DNA of 64,000 nucleotides from Anaerolineae bacterium (GCA_025454525.1 JALOOG010000022.1:1-64000), one strand, 5' to 3'. Shown: positions 6,408 through 17,345, counted from the first letter of the stretch. Numbers and translations: made by a program. Notes: generated from the letters alone by a model not told the origin.

Positions 6408-9400
6408 ATGATCACAGATGTCCGCCAGCAGAATGGTGAAGTGAGTGTTATCTCTGCTTTTGATCAAATGGCGCAACAGTTGCGCCAACAGCTCCAACAA
6501 TTAGAGAGTCGAAGCGTTAGCCAAAGTCGGGATTTACAGACGGTGGCGGAAGTGGCTAAAAACATCGCTACTTACCTCACGCTTGAAGAACTGCTCCCCC
6601 AAGTCGTTGAATTAAGTAAATCACGTTTTAACCTGTATCATGTGCAGATCTATTTGCTTAATGAAACCGGTGAACAATTGCAATTGGCAGCCGGGGCGGG
6701 TGAAGCGGGCGAAAAAATGGTGAAACAGCAACATAAAATCCCGCTGAAGCATCCTAAAAGCATCGTGGCGCGTGCGGCAAGGGAACGCTACGGTATCGTG
6801 ATCAATGATGTGACGGCAAGTGGTGATTTTCTCCCGAATCCCCTGTTACCGCAGACCCGTTCGGAATTGGCGCTCCCGTTGATGGTCGGTGAAGATCTCT
6901 TGGGTGTGTTGGACATGCAACATCAAGAGGCTGACCGCTTTACGCAAGACGATCAATTTATTAAAACAGCGTTGGCTGATCAAATTGCCGTGGCGGTGCA
7001 GAACGCTCGCGCCTTTGAGCAACGCACCGAGATCGAATATGAACTCCGTCGTTCTGGTCGTGAATTGGTTAACTTTAAATATGCGTTGGATCAACATTCG
7101 ATCGTGTCGATCACCGATGCAACTGGCAAGATCACTTACGTGAACGATAAGTTTTGCCAACTCTCCAAATACACCCGCGATGAATTGATCGGACAAGAAC
7201 ATCGGATCGTCAACTCTGGCTATCATAGCAAAGAATTTATCCGTGTGATGTGGGAAACAATCCTAAAAGGCAAAGTTTGGCGCGATGAATTGCAAAATCG
7301 GGCGCAAGACGGGGGCTTCTTCTGGGTTGATACGACGATTGTGCCACTGTTAGACGGCACGGGTAAACCGGAACAGATGATCGCGATCAGCACTGACATC
7401 ACGGCACGTAAACGCGATGAGATCCGCGAACGTCTTGCGCGTGACCTAGCGTTTAGCCTTACGCAACATTTGGATGCCGAAACGCTGATCCAAGAGACGG
7501 TAACACGTTTAAGCGAAGCCTTCGGTTACTACCATGCCCATATCTACTTGATCGATGAATTTGGTGAGCGGTTGGTGGTGCGCGGTGGGTTGGGTAAAGC
7601 TGGTGCGGAAATGACCGCCCAACGTCATACTATTTTGGTACAAGCGGAAAAAAGCTTGGTGGCGCGGGTCGGACGCACGCTAGAGCCGGTGATTGTGCAG
7701 AATGTCACCAAAGACCCGAATTACCTACCACATCCGTTACTCCCTCAAACCCGCTCTGAAGTGGCGCTCCCGTTGGTGTTCCAAAATCAACTGTTGGGGG
7801 TGTTGGACGTACAACATAACCATTTTAACCACTTTGACGAAAGTGAACTTCAAACGCTGTTGATCGTATCGAATCAATTGGCGGTTGCGTTAGCCAATGC
7901 GCGGCAAATTGAAGAAACCCAACGGTTGTATAACATCACTCAATTGTTGATCACCGCCGAAACCCTTGATAACATCCTTGAGATTTTGATGTATGCAGCG
8001 TTGGAAGGGGATAAACCGGATAATATCGCCTTGCTCTATATAAACACCGATGACGCAGGCCCGTTACAAGCGGAAATTCAGGCCCAGATCTTCTCCGATG
8101 ACCTGAAAAAGATCGAATTTCCAGCGCGCTTTGATCTCAGAAATAATACGGTAGGTCAGTTGCTGATCTCACAGCCGATCTTGTTTAAAATGATCAATGA
8201 TGTCACCACGGACAAAGAGATCGACCCCGATACCCGATTCGCTTTGACTCAATTGAATATCCGCTCTATGACCTTGTTACCGTTGACGATCCGCACCAAA
8301 GAATGGATCGGGGTGATCTGGCTAAATTGGTCACGGGCGCGGGAATTGAATACCTATGAAGAACGCCTGTATAGCGTGTTGATCCCACAGTTAACGGCAT
8401 TGATCCAAAACCGTCAATTGTTGCAACGCACCGCCGAAACGCTGAATGACACGGGACGGTTGTATTCCGTGAGTCGTGATATGTCCGATACCAACAACTT
8501 GGATGAAATTATCCAAGTGATCGCGGATAAAGTGATCGAATCGCATATTACCGCGATTGATTTGAGTTTGTTTGATACACCCGTAGGTGTCGGTGAAGCG
8601 GCGGGCCTTTATGAGACGGTGGCCACATGGCGAGCTGAAAATAGTGTGTACTTGGATACCAAAGGCCTCCGCAATAACCCGGAAGAAGTGCCGATGGTCG
8701 AATTGGCCGGACGTGAAACCTTTGTGGTGAGTGATATTTTGAATGATCCACGCCTTGATGAATTTACCCAACAAACCCTGATTGCGTTAGGAAACGGGGG
8801 CTATATTTACGTGCCGATGTTCTCTAATCGCCGTTGGGTGGGATTCATGATCTTCTTCTCACAAGATGCCACCTTGTTCAGTGAACGCGAGATTCGGTTC
8901 TACCGTGCTGTGGCCGAACAGGTGACGGCGAATATCGATACGCAACGCTTGTTTATCCAAACACAAAAACGCGCCGCTGAATTAGAAGCAGTGGCGAATG
9001 TGAGCGCTGAAGCCGCCTCTACGTTAGATCTAGAAAAGCTGTTACAAAATGTGTGTGACTTGGTGAAGGAACGCTTTAGCCTGTATCACGCACACATTTA
9101 CCTCTACGATGAAGATACGCAGAACTTGGTATTGGCAGCAGGGGCAGGTGAAGTTGGGCGAACGATGGTCGCTAAAGGCCACGCGATCCCCTTGAGTCGT
9201 CCTACTAGCTTGGTGGCAAAGGCCGCCCGGACACGTTTGGGCGTGATCTCAAACGACGTATCTTCAGAACCTAACTTCTTCTTAAACCCGCTGCTGCCAA
9301 GAACCCGTTCTGAATTGGCGATTCCGATGGTGTTGGGAGCGGAATTAATCGGCGTGTTGGATGTGCAAGCGGACACGTTAAATCGCTTTACAGAAGAGGA

Positions 9401-10217
9401 CATTCGGATTAAATCTACGTTAGCCGCGCAAGTCACCGTTGCGGTACAAAACGCACAATCGTTTACTGAAATTGAGCGTCAAGCTGAACGTGAGCGTGCT
9501 ACTGCCGAACAATTGCGTGAAGTGGATCGCTTAAAATCACAATTCCTCGCAAATATGAGCCATGAATTGCGTACACCGTTAAATTCGATTATCGGTTATT
9601 CGGAAGTGTTGTTGGATGGTGTGGACGGTGAATTAACCGAAGAAGCGGTTGAAGACGTAAACGCGATCCATTTTAGCGGTAAACATTTGCTTTCGATCAT
9701 CAACGAAATCCTAGACTTGGCAAAGATCGAGTCGGGTCAAATGCAGTTGGATCGCAAAAAGGTACAATTGGAAGACTACATCAAAGAAGTGGTTAAAACG
9801 GGTCAAATTCTGGTTAAAGACAAACCGGTGGAACTGCTTACGGTGGAAGAGTCCGCTGTCCCGGCGGTGTATGGCGATCCGATCCGCTTACGTCAGGTGA
9901 TCTGGAACTTGGTGAGTAACGCGGTCAAATTCACCGAAAAAGGGAGCGTTAAAGTCTGTTACGGACGTGCCGATGATTTTAACGTGTATGTGAAAGTGGT
10001 CGATAGCGGTATCGGGATCAGTGATGAAGGCCAAAAAGTGATCTTTGAGCGCTTCCGTCAAGTGGACGGGTCATCGACACGGCGGGCTGGTGGTACAGGG
10101 CTAGGACTGACGATCACGCAACAGCTTGTCCAGATGCACGGCGGCGAGATCGTGGTCGAAAGTGAACTCGGCAAAGGCTCAACCTTCTCATTTACCTTAC
10201 CCGTCTACCAAGATTAG
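6408..10217 (+). CDS. Multi-GAF/PAS sensor histidine kinase
   Basis: This 1269-residue cytosolic sensor kinase has no membrane segments. Apparent order: GAF (about 40-200), PAS (about 215-335, with the [21 protein letters not shown] core), a further series of about four GAF-like units (340-500, 505-680, 690-850, 865-1025), HisKA with His1052 in [17 protein letters not shown], and HATPase_c with the N box [20 protein letters not shown] and [12 protein letters not shown] units 1, 2 and the last are close relatives of one another ([22 protein letters not shown]), pointing to internal duplication. There is no receiver domain of its own. The next genes encode four receiver domains on three proteins, so it may feed a multistep or branched relay. 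ATG 6408 has GAGG upstream. Confidence 0.94.
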   Translation: MITDVRQQNGEVSVISAFDQMAQQLRQQLQQLESRSVSQSRDLQTVAEVAKNIATYLTLEELLPQVVELSKSRFNLYHVQIYLLNETGEQLQLAAGAGEAGEKMVKQQHKIPLKHPKSIVARAARERYGIVINDVTASGDFLPNPLLPQTRSELALPLMVGEDLLGVLDMQHQEADRFTQDDQFIKTALADQIAVAVQNARAFEQRTEIEYELRRSGRELVNFKYALDQHSIVSITDATGKITYVNDKFCQLSKYTRDELIGQEHRIVNSGYHSKEFIRVMWETILKGKVWRDELQNRAQDGGFFWVDTTIVPLLDGTGKPEQMIAISTDITARKRDEIRERLARDLAFSLTQHLDAETLIQETVTRLSEAFGYYHAHIYLIDEFGERLVVRGGLGKAGAEMTAQRHTILVQAEKSLVARVGRTLEPVIVQNVTKDPNYLPHPLLPQTRSEVALPLVFQNQLLGVLDVQHNHFNHFDESELQTLLIVSNQLAVALANARQIEETQRLYNITQLLITAETLDNILEILMYAALEGDKPDNIALLYINTDDAGPLQAEIQAQIFSDDLKKIEFPARFDLRNNTVGQLLISQPILFKMINDVTTDKEIDPDTRFALTQLNIRSMTLLPLTIRTKEWIGVIWLNWSRARELNTYEERLYSVLIPQLTALIQNRQLLQRTAETLNDTGRLYSVSRDMSDTNNLDEIIQVIADKVIESHITAIDLSLFDTPVGVGEAAGLYETVATWRAENSVYLDTKGLRNNPEEVPMVELAGRETFVVSDILNDPRLDEFTQQTLIALGNGGYIYVPMFSNRRWVGFMIFFSQDATLFSEREIRFYRAVAEQVTANIDTQRLFIQTQKRAAELEAVANVSAEAASTLDLEKLLQNVCDLVKERFSLYHAHIYLYDEDTQNLVLAAGAGEVGRTMVAKGHAIPLSRPTSLVAKAARTRLGVISNDVSSEPNFFLNPLLPRTRSELAIPMVLGAELIGVLDVQADTLNRFTEEDIRIKSTLAAQVTVAVQNAQSFTEIERQAERERATAEQLREVDRLKSQFLANMSHELRTPLNSIIGYSEVLLDGVDGELTEEAVEDVNAIHFSGKHLLSIINEILDLAKIESGQMQLDRKKVQLEDYIKEVVKTGQILVKDKPVELLTVEESAVPAVYGDPIRLRQVIWNLVSNAVKFTEKGSVKVCYGRADDFNVYVKVVDSGIGISDEGQKVIFERFRQVDGSSTRRAGGTGLGLTITQQLVQMHGGEIVVESELGKGSTFSFTLPVYQD

Positions 10218-10232
10218 TTTTATCTTCATAAA

Positions 10233-10254
10233 GGAGCGCGTCCCTACGCGCTCC
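10233..10254 (+). terminator. Strong intercistronic hairpin
   Basis: GGAGCGCGT (10233-10241) and ACGCGCTCC (10246-10254) form a perfect 9-bp GC-rich stem with a CCCT loop, 15 bases after the kinase stop. No T-run follows, so it may act as a partial terminator or an mRNA-stability element between the kinase and the next gene. Confidence 0.6.
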
Positions 10255-10283
10255 CGATCATAACCATAACCGAGGCATTTGTA

Positions 10284-12404
10284 ATGAGCTATCTGACCCA
10301 TATCGTCTGTTTGCAATGTAAACATGAATTTGAATTAGGCGAAACATTCCCGACAAGTTGCCCGCGTTGTAAATCAGCATGGTTGGACGCTTGTTATGAT
10401 TATGAGGCGGTAACACCCATTTGGAAACAGGGGCTAGATGGGCGTGAGCGCTCTTTATGGCGGTATCATGAGTTATTGCCACTCACGACACCCGATCCTG
10501 AGATCTCGTTATCAGAAGGTTTTACCCCGCTCTTACGCCTGTTGCACTACGAAAAAAGTTTTAATCATGAACACCTTTACGTTAAAGATGAACGTAATAA
10601 TCCCACCAATTCGTTTAAAGATCGGCAAGCGGCGCTCTCTGTCACCAACATGCGGCGACAAGGGATCAACGAATGCGTGTTAGCCTCTACAGGTAATGCG
10701 GCGGTTGCGTATGCGGCGTATTGCGCCCGTGCTGGGATTAAATTGTGGTTGTTTTTGACCAGTCTTGCCCCTGCGGAGAAAATGCGTGAAGTGGCGTTGT
10801 ATGGCGCAGAAGTGGTCAAAGTGTCGGGAACTTACGACGAAACCAAAAAAGTCGCTGCGGAGTTTTCGGCACGCAAAGGGATCTACATGGATAAAGGGGC
10901 TAAAACAATCCCGTCTAAAGAGAGCATGAAAACACTTGCGTTTGAGATTGCTGAACAATTGGGCATGAAATTCTACCCCGATCAACCCGGTCGATGGATT
11001 GCGCCGGATTGGTATATTCAAGCGGTGAGCGGCGGGATCGGGCCGTTAGGGGTGTGGAAGGGCTTTCAAGAGCTGTATCAGATGGGCTTGATCGATAAGA
11101 TGCCTAAACTTGGCATTATTCAAGCGGCGGGATGTGCGCCGATGGTGCAAGCGTTCCATGAGGGGCTTGAAAATGCGAGTCCGGTGGTGCCAAAAACGTT
11201 GATTCATGTTTTGGCCACGGGGGATCCTGATTACGCTTATGTGTTGTTGCGTGAAGCGGCCCTCAGCAATGGTGGGACGATGGTCGCTATTGAGGATGGC
11301 GAAACCTTTCGGGCGATGCGTCAATTGGCTAGTCGTACCGGAATCTCGGTTGAACCTGCGACAGCGGTCGCTTTTGCTGGATTGGAAAAAATGCTCTTAG
11401 ACGGCACGATCCAACCGGGGGAAGTGGTGTCGATTAACTGCTCTGGCCATACAATTCCGGCCGAAAGCCATATCTTAGGCGATCAATTTGACAAATATAT
11501 CCTTGATCTAGAGATCAATAACGCCGCTACGCCGCGTGAAGAAGGCCTAGGGGCGGCCCTACAGAATTTAAGTGAGCGGGTCACGACGATCGTGATCGTG
11601 GATGATAACCCTAATGATCGGCGGTTGATCCGGCGGTTGTTGCAAAGCTATAAGAATTACCGGGTGTATGAGGCGACCAACGGCGCGGAAGGATTGGAAG
11701 TGATCCGCGATCGTAAACCGGATTTGGTGGTCGCGGATCTCACAATGCCGGAAATGGATGGCTTTACGCTCTTAGAACAACTGAAACATGATCCCGAAAT
11801 TGCACATATTCCGGTAGTGGTGGTCTCGGCAAAATCGCTCACCGCGCAAGACCGCGAAATTTTAGAAACCTATTCTAATTCGATCTGGACAAAAGGTGGG
11901 TTTGATACCCGTCAATTGGTGGATCATGTGGTGAATACGTTGGGCCATGCGCCTGTAGAAGTGATCCGGTCGGCACGTAAAGAAAAACCAATCGCGACCA
12001 TTGCGCCACAACCTGAAATTGTGGATCGCGAAAATAACAGTGTGATTGTGGTGATCGATGATAACCCGCAAGATCTCCGTTTAGCGGCGAAATTGTTGCG
12101 TCTGAACGCGCAATATCAGGTGATTGAAACACTTTCGGGACGAGATGGGCTAAAAGCCATTTACAATTATCACCCGGATCTGGTCATTTTGGATTTACAA
12201 TTGCCGGATATTGATGGGTTTTCGATCCTTGAAGCGCTCCAAAAAGACAGCAAATTACGGGATATTCCGGTGATTATTGTGTCTGGGCGATCATTAACGC
12301 CAAAAGAGCAAGAGATCTACAAAAGCAATATCCGATCTATAATTGAGAAGGCATCGCTTGACCAACAGCAGTTTATTGATATAATTAAAAATGAATTGAG
12401 ATAA
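10284..12404 (+). CDS. Threonine synthase-like PLP enzyme fused to two receiver domains
   Basis: This 706-residue fusion begins with a four-Cys zinc ribbon (CLQC near residue 9 and SCPRC near 28). A fold-type-II PLP domain of the threonine synthase family follows (about 50-395), with Lys112 in NPTNSFKDRQA as the presumed PLP Schiff-base lysine, the STGNAAVAYAAY phosphate loop and a C-terminal NCSGHT. Threonine synthase converts O-phosphohomoserine to threonine. Two response-regulator receivers follow: REC1 (about 432-550, phospho-acceptor Asp485 in VADLTMPEMDG) and REC2 (about 583-706, Asp637 in LDLQLPDIDG). There is no stop or frameshift between the parts. It lies between a histidine kinase and two single receivers. 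The enzyme may be controlled by phosphorylation, or a catalytic fold may have been reused; only the fusion is seen. Confidence 0.92.
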   Translation: MSYLTHIVCLQCKHEFELGETFPTSCPRCKSAWLDACYDYEAVTPIWKQGLDGRERSLWRYHELLPLTTPDPEISLSEGFTPLLRLLHYEKSFNHEHLYVKDERNNPTNSFKDRQAALSVTNMRRQGINECVLASTGNAAVAYAAYCARAGIKLWLFLTSLAPAEKMREVALYGAEVVKVSGTYDETKKVAAEFSARKGIYMDKGAKTIPSKESMKTLAFEIAEQLGMKFYPDQPGRWIAPDWYIQAVSGGIGPLGVWKGFQELYQMGLIDKMPKLGIIQAAGCAPMVQAFHEGLENASPVVPKTLIHVLATGDPDYAYVLLREAALSNGGTMVAIEDGETFRAMRQLASRTGISVEPATAVAFAGLEKMLLDGTIQPGEVVSINCSGHTIPAESHILGDQFDKYILDLEINNAATPREEGLGAALQNLSERVTTIVIVDDNPNDRRLIRRLLQSYKNYRVYEATNGAEGLEVIRDRKPDLVVADLTMPEMDGFTLLEQLKHDPEIAHIPVVVVSAKSLTAQDREILETYSNSIWTKGGFDTRQLVDHVVNTLGHAPVEVIRSARKEKPIATIAPQPEIVDRENNSVIVVIDDNPQDLRLAAKLLRLNAQYQVIETLSGRDGLKAIYNYHPDLVILDLQLPDIDGFSILEALQKDSKLRDIPVIIVSGRSLTPKEQEIYKSNIRSIIEKASLDQQQFIDIIKNELR

Positions 12405-12450
12405 CCGCTGTTATCAATCCATATCCTTAATTTTTCGTTTGGGGAAGAAT

Positions 12451-12828
12451 ATGCCCTACAAAATCCTGTATATTGAAGATAATCCACAGAACATGCGCCT
12501 TGTGCGAAAAATGTTGAGTGTGGGCGGATACGAAATGATCGAAGCCACAAGCGGCGAGGCTGGATTTGAGATGGCAGCGCTGCATAAGCCAGATCTGATC
12601 CTAATGGACATCAACCTTCCCGATATTGATGGTATGGAAGTGACAGCACGGCTGAAAGCGCACCCGGAATTAGCCCGTATTCCGGTGGTGGCGTTGACGG
12701 CAAATGCAATGCACGGGGATCGAGAACGGTTTACCGCGGCGGGTTGTAATGGTTACTTGGCGAAACCGGTTACTAAAAATGAATTACTTTCGACGGTTGC
12801 TTACTTCTTAGAACACTTGACAGCCTAA
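12451..12828 (+). CDS. Single-domain response regulator
   Basis: This 125-residue protein is a bare CheY-like receiver: ILYIEDNPQN with the acidic pocket, phospho-acceptor Asp in LMDINLPDIDG, the Thr/Ala switch segment VVALTANAMHGD, and Lys in GYLAKPV. Such proteins relay phosphate or act through protein contacts because they have no output domain. ATG 12451 is preceded by GGGGAAG (12441-12447); an in-frame TTG at 12439 lies before that ribosome site and is rejected. The upstream fusion ends 46 bases earlier in a small GATAAC/GTTATC hairpin. Confidence 0.94.
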   Translation: MPYKILYIEDNPQNMRLVRKMLSVGGYEMIEATSGEAGFEMAALHKPDLILMDINLPDIDGMEVTARLKAHPELARIPVVALTANAMHGDRERFTAAGCNGYLAKPVTKNELLSTVAYFLEHLTA

Positions 12829-12913
12829 AAGCAAAAGGTCAGTTTTTTTACCGTGTGTTTTCGCACACTCATACCAGCACACACTGATCTAGTAGGAAAG
12901 GCAGCAAACAGCT

Positions 12914-13300
12914 ATGGCGCTGATCGTCGTGGTTGAGGATAATATTCATAATGCGAGAATGGCCGCTAAACTCTTACGTTTGGGGGGGCATAAGGTGATT
13001 CTGGCAGAGGACGGTGAAGTCGGTTTAACCAGTGTTTTTGAGAATCATCCAGATCTGGTATTGGTGGATTTAGGGTTGCCGGATATTGACGGACAAACGG
13101 TGATTGCGTTGATCCGGCAACAAGCGACGTTAGATCATATTCCGTTGGTGGCGTTCACCGCGTGGCCTGAGGAAACCGCTTATCAGATCGCTAAGGCGTA
13201 CCGTTGTGATGGGGTGATCATGAAACCGATCAACACCCGCACATTTCGTCAGCAAGTGGAGTCTTATCTTAAGAGCCACGCCTTACAACATCAGGATTGA
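12914..13300 (+). CDS. Single-domain response regulator
   Basis: This 128-residue CheY-like receiver has VVVEDNIHN, Asp in LVDLGLPDIDG, the switch segment VAFTAWPEE and Lys in GVIMKPIN. It is close in sequence to REC2 of the threonine-synthase fusion (AKLLRL..., LPDIDG), suggesting local duplication. The gap to the previous receiver is 85 bases and contains a T-rich run and a GTGTG/CACAC hairpin. The next gene starts at or just after its stop codon. Confidence 0.93.
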   Translation: MALIVVVEDNIHNARMAAKLLRLGGHKVILAEDGEVGLTSVFENHPDLVLVDLGLPDIDGQTVIALIRQQATLDHIPLVAFTAWPEETAYQIAKAYRCDGVIMKPINTRTFRQQVESYLKSHALQHQD

Positions 13301-13305
13301 ACCCA

Positions 13306-14193
13306 GTGGTCTCACAAACGTCTCTATTGCAGACTTATTCGGAAGATGGTCGCTCTGCGATTACTGCGAACCATTACAATTTTAATCAATTGGCGGCGCT
13401 GTATAACCAGTCGCGAGTCGATTATATCGTGCCAATGCCGATGAATGGTAAACGGATGGCCGAATATGTGCAGTATTATGATGTAGACCTTCAATCGTCG
13501 TTTATCTCACTCAACCAAGAAAATCAAGAAACTGGCGTGGGATTATTGGGAGTGCGCGGGGATCGCAGTTGGGTCACGCGGTTAGGGGTGATCCCGGAAC
13601 GACGCGGGAAAAAAGTGGGTCAATACCTGATGGAATTGTTGTTGATCGAGTCGGAGCGGTTAGGAATACGGCGCGTCCAGTTAGAGGTGATCGTTGGCAA
13701 TGATCCCGCTTATCAGTTGTTTCAGAAGTTGGGGTTTCGGGAAGAGCGGGAATTGCATGTGATCCGCCGTCCGCCAAGTGTGCCAGGGCCTGAATTAGAG
13801 ATCCCGAACGCTAAAATTTATGAATTGGATGAAACCGAGATCCCGGATTATCTGGCACAACGGGATTTTGAGCATTTGACGTGGGTGGATGAAAATGCCT
13901 CTCTGCTCAATACAGGAAGTTTACGCGGGTATGGGGTGGAATTGCCGTCGGGTGAGGATGGTTGGTTGATCTTTCAGCGCACGCCATTTCAGATGACCCA
14001 TTTTGCTTTTAGCTCCAATATCAGCGAACGGGCGTTACAGGCCTTGCTCTATTCGTTGCATACGGAATACTCGATGCAAGACACCAAAATTGAGAATCAT
14101 CCGGTGGATAGCCCATTATGGTATGTCTTTGAGCGCATGGGGTATTTAGAGGTATTCCGGCGCATTGAGATGTATCTCTACCTGAACCCCTAA
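13306..14193 (+). CDS. GNAT-family N-acetyltransferase
   Basis: This protein of about 295 residues has a GNAT acetyl-CoA-binding core in its N-terminal half: VTRLGVIPERRGKKVGQYLMEL (shortened form of the R/Q-x-x-G-x-G/A motif A) followed by NDPAYQLFQKLGFREERE. The C-terminal half resembles a second, degenerate GNAT-like lobe ending in the YVFERMGYLEVFRR pattern, so a tandem arrangement is likely. The substrate is unknown. GTG 13306 is preferred because AGGA (13293-13296) is nine bases upstream; the in-frame TTG at 13297 would overlap the previous stop but leaves no room for that site. It is probably cotranscribed with the receivers. Confidence 0.85.
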   Translation: MVSQTSLLQTYSEDGRSAITANHYNFNQLAALYNQSRVDYIVPMPMNGKRMAEYVQYYDVDLQSSFISLNQENQETGVGLLGVRGDRSWVTRLGVIPERRGKKVGQYLMELLLIESERLGIRRVQLEVIVGNDPAYQLFQKLGFREERELHVIRRPPSVPGPELEIPNAKIYELDETEIPDYLAQRDFEHLTWVDENASLLNTGSLRGYGVELPSGEDGWLIFQRTPFQMTHFAFSSNISERALQALLYSLHTEYSMQDTKIENHPVDSPLWYVFERMGYLEVFRRIEMYLYLNP

Positions 14194-14256
14194 TTGCAAT
14201 TTTCGCCATTTGCGTTTAGCCTCTAAGGATCGATAGACTATCAAGGCTTCAGCGCG

Positions 14257-16197
14257 ATGTCGTTTTTAGCTCCTTTGGCATTTTTGGGCGCATTGATCGC
14301 CATTCCAATCCTATTACTGTATATGTTGCGCTTGAGACGGCGCGAAGTGTTGATCTCTAGCACGTTTTTATGGCGACAGATCGTGCAGGATAAAGAGGCG
14401 AACACCCCATGGCAACGGTTACGGCGTAACCTCTTGTTGCTTTTGCAATTGTTGATCCTCGCATTATTGGTCTTGGCCTTAGCGCGACCATTTATCACTG
14501 TACCGACGTTTGGTGGTCAACAAACCGCGTTGTTGATCGATGCGACTGCTAGTATGAACGCGATCGATGAAACGGATGGACTCTCACGGTTTGAGATGGC
14601 GAAACGACGTGCGTTAGAGGTGATCGATACGTTGAGCGCGGGCAGTGTCGTCACTGTGATCCGTGTTGGGACATTGCCAGAAGTGGCCGCTTCATATACC
14701 AGTGATCGCACCCAACTGCAAGCAGCGATCAACCAATTACAACCTGGGACGGGTGAAGGGGATTGGTTAGCGGCGTTGACCTTAGCGGCCGCGGGGGGCG
14801 CAAATGCCGAAGAATTTAACATCGTGATCATCAGTGACGGCGGGTTGGGGGAAGAAACCAATTTGCCCGCGATCGCTATTCCGGGTGAGATTCGGTTAAT
14901 TGCAGTGGGACAATCCGCGGATAACATCGCGATCTCCGCCTTAGCCGCCCGAAATTTACCCGGTGAACCGCCCCAATTATTCGCACAATTGACCAATTAT
15001 GGCGCGGTGGATGCTGAAGTGATCTTCAGCTTGCGCGTTGATGATGACCCGATCCCGTTGGTGAGTGAACGGTATGTGGTGCCGGCGAATGGTATGCAAT
15101 CGATTGTATCCACCGATGCGTTGAATCAGGCGTTTGAGGTGTTACAAGCAGAGATTACGCTCTCGGTCAACAATCAAGCCAATGATTATTTAAGCTTGGA
15201 TAATCAGGCCTGGTCGATCACACGCGATTCAGGGGATCGGACAGTGTTGGTCGTCACCGCGGGTAATCTGTTTTTGGAACAGGTCTTACGGAGTATTCCG
15301 GGAGTCACTTTTTTCACCGCGGAGCCGGGGAGTCCACTGCCAACCCAGACGTATGATCTGTACATTTTTGATAACACCTTGCCGATCGATGCTGAATTGC
15401 CGAATAGCGATATGTTGATCATCAATCCACCGTCTAGTACCGCGTTATTCACGTTAGGCGCGGAGTCGGATCAAACGGAGAATATCCAATTGGCGGCTGG
15501 GGATGAACGCCTCGCGTTTGTCGATTTTACCAATGTCAACATCCTTAAGTTCCGACCGATTGAAGCGATCGGCGCTTGGGGGACTCCCTTAATCACCGCG
15601 CAAGGGGGGACATTGCTATTAGCGGGGGAAACTGCTGGTAAACAGATCGCGGTGTTGCCGTTTAACCTGCGCGACTCGGATCTCCCGTTGCAGATCACGT
15701 ACCCGATCTTGATGACCAATCTGCTCAACTGGTTCACACCTAGCGAGGTCTTGGTGAGTGACGGCACGTTGAACATCGGTGATGAGGTGGTGATCCGTCC
15801 ACCGTTAGAGGCGAATATCATGCGAATCACGATGCCTAGCGGTGTTGTCCAAGATTACACGATCGAACGTAACACTTTGATCTTTAGCGAAACGGATGCG
15901 CCGGGGATCTATACATTAGAAGTGTTCAATAATTCGGAATTGTTGCAAGCGGAGACATTCGCGGTCAACCTGTTTTCACCTAGCGAGAGCAATATCGCAC
16001 CGCGTACTGTGACGATCGGTGGCACAGTGATCAGCGCGGAAATAGAAGAAGAATTGGGACAACGCGAGTTTTGGAATTGGATCGCGTTAGCGGCGTTATT
16101 GATGCTGTTGATCGAATGGTATGTTTATCATCGACAATTGCAAATTCCGACGTTGTTGAACCCGTCGCGGCAGGTGGTAAGGCCACGACGGGTCTAG
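14257..16197 (+). CDS. BatA-type membrane protein with VWA domain
   Basis: This 646-residue protein starts with the BatA/aerotolerance N-terminal module: a membrane helix (LAFLGALIAIPILLLYML), the RREVLISSTFLWR segment, and a second helix around 50-75. A von Willebrand factor A domain follows from about 88, with an altered metal site (LLIDATASMNA instead of DxSxS) and VIISDGG. Later parts look like beta-sandwich regions and a glutamine-amidotransferase-like region around VVTAGN and the PLITAQGG...GKQIAVLPF stretch. A C-terminal helix (WIALAALLMLLIEWYVY) closes it. Related proteins usually sit near MoxR/BatB genes, which are not seen here. Its function in this organism is unknown. Confidence 0.88.
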   Translation: MSFLAPLAFLGALIAIPILLLYMLRLRRREVLISSTFLWRQIVQDKEANTPWQRLRRNLLLLLQLLILALLVLALARPFITVPTFGGQQTALLIDATASMNAIDETDGLSRFEMAKRRALEVIDTLSAGSVVTVIRVGTLPEVAASYTSDRTQLQAAINQLQPGTGEGDWLAALTLAAAGGANAEEFNIVIISDGGLGEETNLPAIAIPGEIRLIAVGQSADNIAISALAARNLPGEPPQLFAQLTNYGAVDAEVIFSLRVDDDPIPLVSERYVVPANGMQSIVSTDALNQAFEVLQAEITLSVNNQANDYLSLDNQAWSITRDSGDRTVLVVTAGNLFLEQVLRSIPGVTFFTAEPGSPLPTQTYDLYIFDNTLPIDAELPNSDMLIINPPSSTALFTLGAESDQTENIQLAAGDERLAFVDFTNVNILKFRPIEAIGAWGTPLITAQGGTLLLAGETAGKQIAVLPFNLRDSDLPLQITYPILMTNLLNWFTPSEVLVSDGTLNIGDEVVIRPPLEANIMRITMPSGVVQDYTIERNTLIFSETDAPGIYTLEVFNNSELLQAETFAVNLFSPSESNIAPRTVTIGGTVISAEIEEELGQREFWNWIALAALLMLLIEWYVYHRQLQIPTLLNPSRQVVRPRRV

Positions 16198-16211
16198 AGA
16201 TCGAATTGGGC

Positions 16212-17345
16212 TTATTTGACCTTGCGCCAGATTGAGGTTAATTGACCTTGTGGCACAGGTTGTAAGCGATAGACGTTGCCTGTAGGGGTGTCGATATAGA
16301 GTGCGCCGGTTGTCTCGTATTGGATGGTGCGGGGGCCGGTCAAGATGGCAGAAGTGGCCCACCCTAAGGTTTGATTCCAACTACCGCTAGGGGCTAAGGT
16401 GGTGCAATAAGCCCAAGCAAACATCTGTTGCGGCTCAAAAAAGCCTTGTGAGGGCGGCGATTCACACCCGAAAAAGGTGTTGTAATTGGCATAGGTGGAT
16501 GTGTTATCCCAACCATTGGTGACGGCGGTCATATTGCCTTCGACATTGGTTAGGCCGGGATCGATCAAAATGTACACCGTGTTTTGTACCAAGAACATGC
16601 GACCGTTTTGGAAGGGTTGATAGGAAGCGGTCACTTGTGAGGAGGGAGTGGTAGGGCAACCGGCATTGGCCGGCGCTAGTTCGTTGCCAAAGAACCATGG
16701 AATCGCACAATTGACGGTGCCGCCCCCTGTGCCTACCGTGATCGAAATGGTTTGACTGGTTTGTTGAGTGCCACGCGAGATCGTCAAGCGATAGGTGATT
16801 AATGATCCCTCATTGGCGGGAATCGTCACCGGAAGTTCACCGGAAGGGGTCACGGAGAAGGTTTGTAAGACCTGACCTGCTTGGCTAAGCCGTTCGATCC
16901 GCGCAATATCCCCATTGGCTTGCCATTGCAATAATACCGATCCGCCGGCCGCTGCGGTGGTCGCACTGGCCGTAAATGAAGTGATCGATGGGACATCGGA
17001 AGTCGGTGATCCCACAATGACAACGGTATTGGTTGGAGGCAGTGAGGTGGGAGTCGCGGTGAGCGTCGCGGTAAAGGTAGCGCTAGGGCGGGCCGCGGTA
17101 TTGCTAGGGCGTGGTGTGTTGGTCAGTTGGGGAGTCGGGGTGAAGGTGGCGGTCGGTGTATGGGTGGGGGTGGGGGTATGGGTCACGGTCAAGGTGAGAC
17201 TCGGCGTGATGGTCGCCGTGGGTTCAAGGGTTGGCAAAATGACTAAGGTCGGTAATGCACCTAAGGATTGTTCCTCGCTAGGAGTACAGCCTGTGATCCA
17301 TGCGAGACTTAAGAGTATAATCGACAGGAATTTTATGTGGGACAT
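16212..17345 (-). CDS. Lipoprotein with Thr/Pro-rich linker
   Basis: This 377-residue protein has a signal peptide with the lipobox ITGC (Cys near residue 20), a long T/P-rich extracellular linker (about 45-110), and an Ig-like segment with SFTASATTAAAGGSVLLQWQ. Its C-terminal half has repeated WFFGNELAPANAGCP-type and FQNGRMFLV motifs, seen in secreted Chloroflexota proteins of unknown role. ATG 17345 is chosen because GAGGTGG is suitably placed upstream; longer versions start inside the divergent gene. Its start is only 25 bases from the start of the opposite lipoprotein gene. Confidence 0.82.
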   Translation of the reverse strand: MSHIKFLSIILLSLAWITGCTPSEEQSLGALPTLVILPTLEPTATITPSLTLTVTHTPTPTHTPTATFTPTPQLTNTPRPSNTAARPSATFTATLTATPTSLPPTNTVVIVGSPTSDVPSITSFTASATTAAAGGSVLLQWQANGDIARIERLSQAGQVLQTFSVTPSGELPVTIPANEGSLITYRLTISRGTQQTSQTISITVGTGGGTVNCAIPWFFGNELAPANAGCPTTPSSQVTASYQPFQNGRMFLVQNTVYILIDPGLTNVEGNMTAVTNGWDNTSTYANYNTFFGCESPPSQGFFEPQQMFAWAYCTTLAPSGSWNQTLGWATSAILTGPRTIQYETTGALYIDTPTGNVYRLQPVPQGQLTSIWRKVK

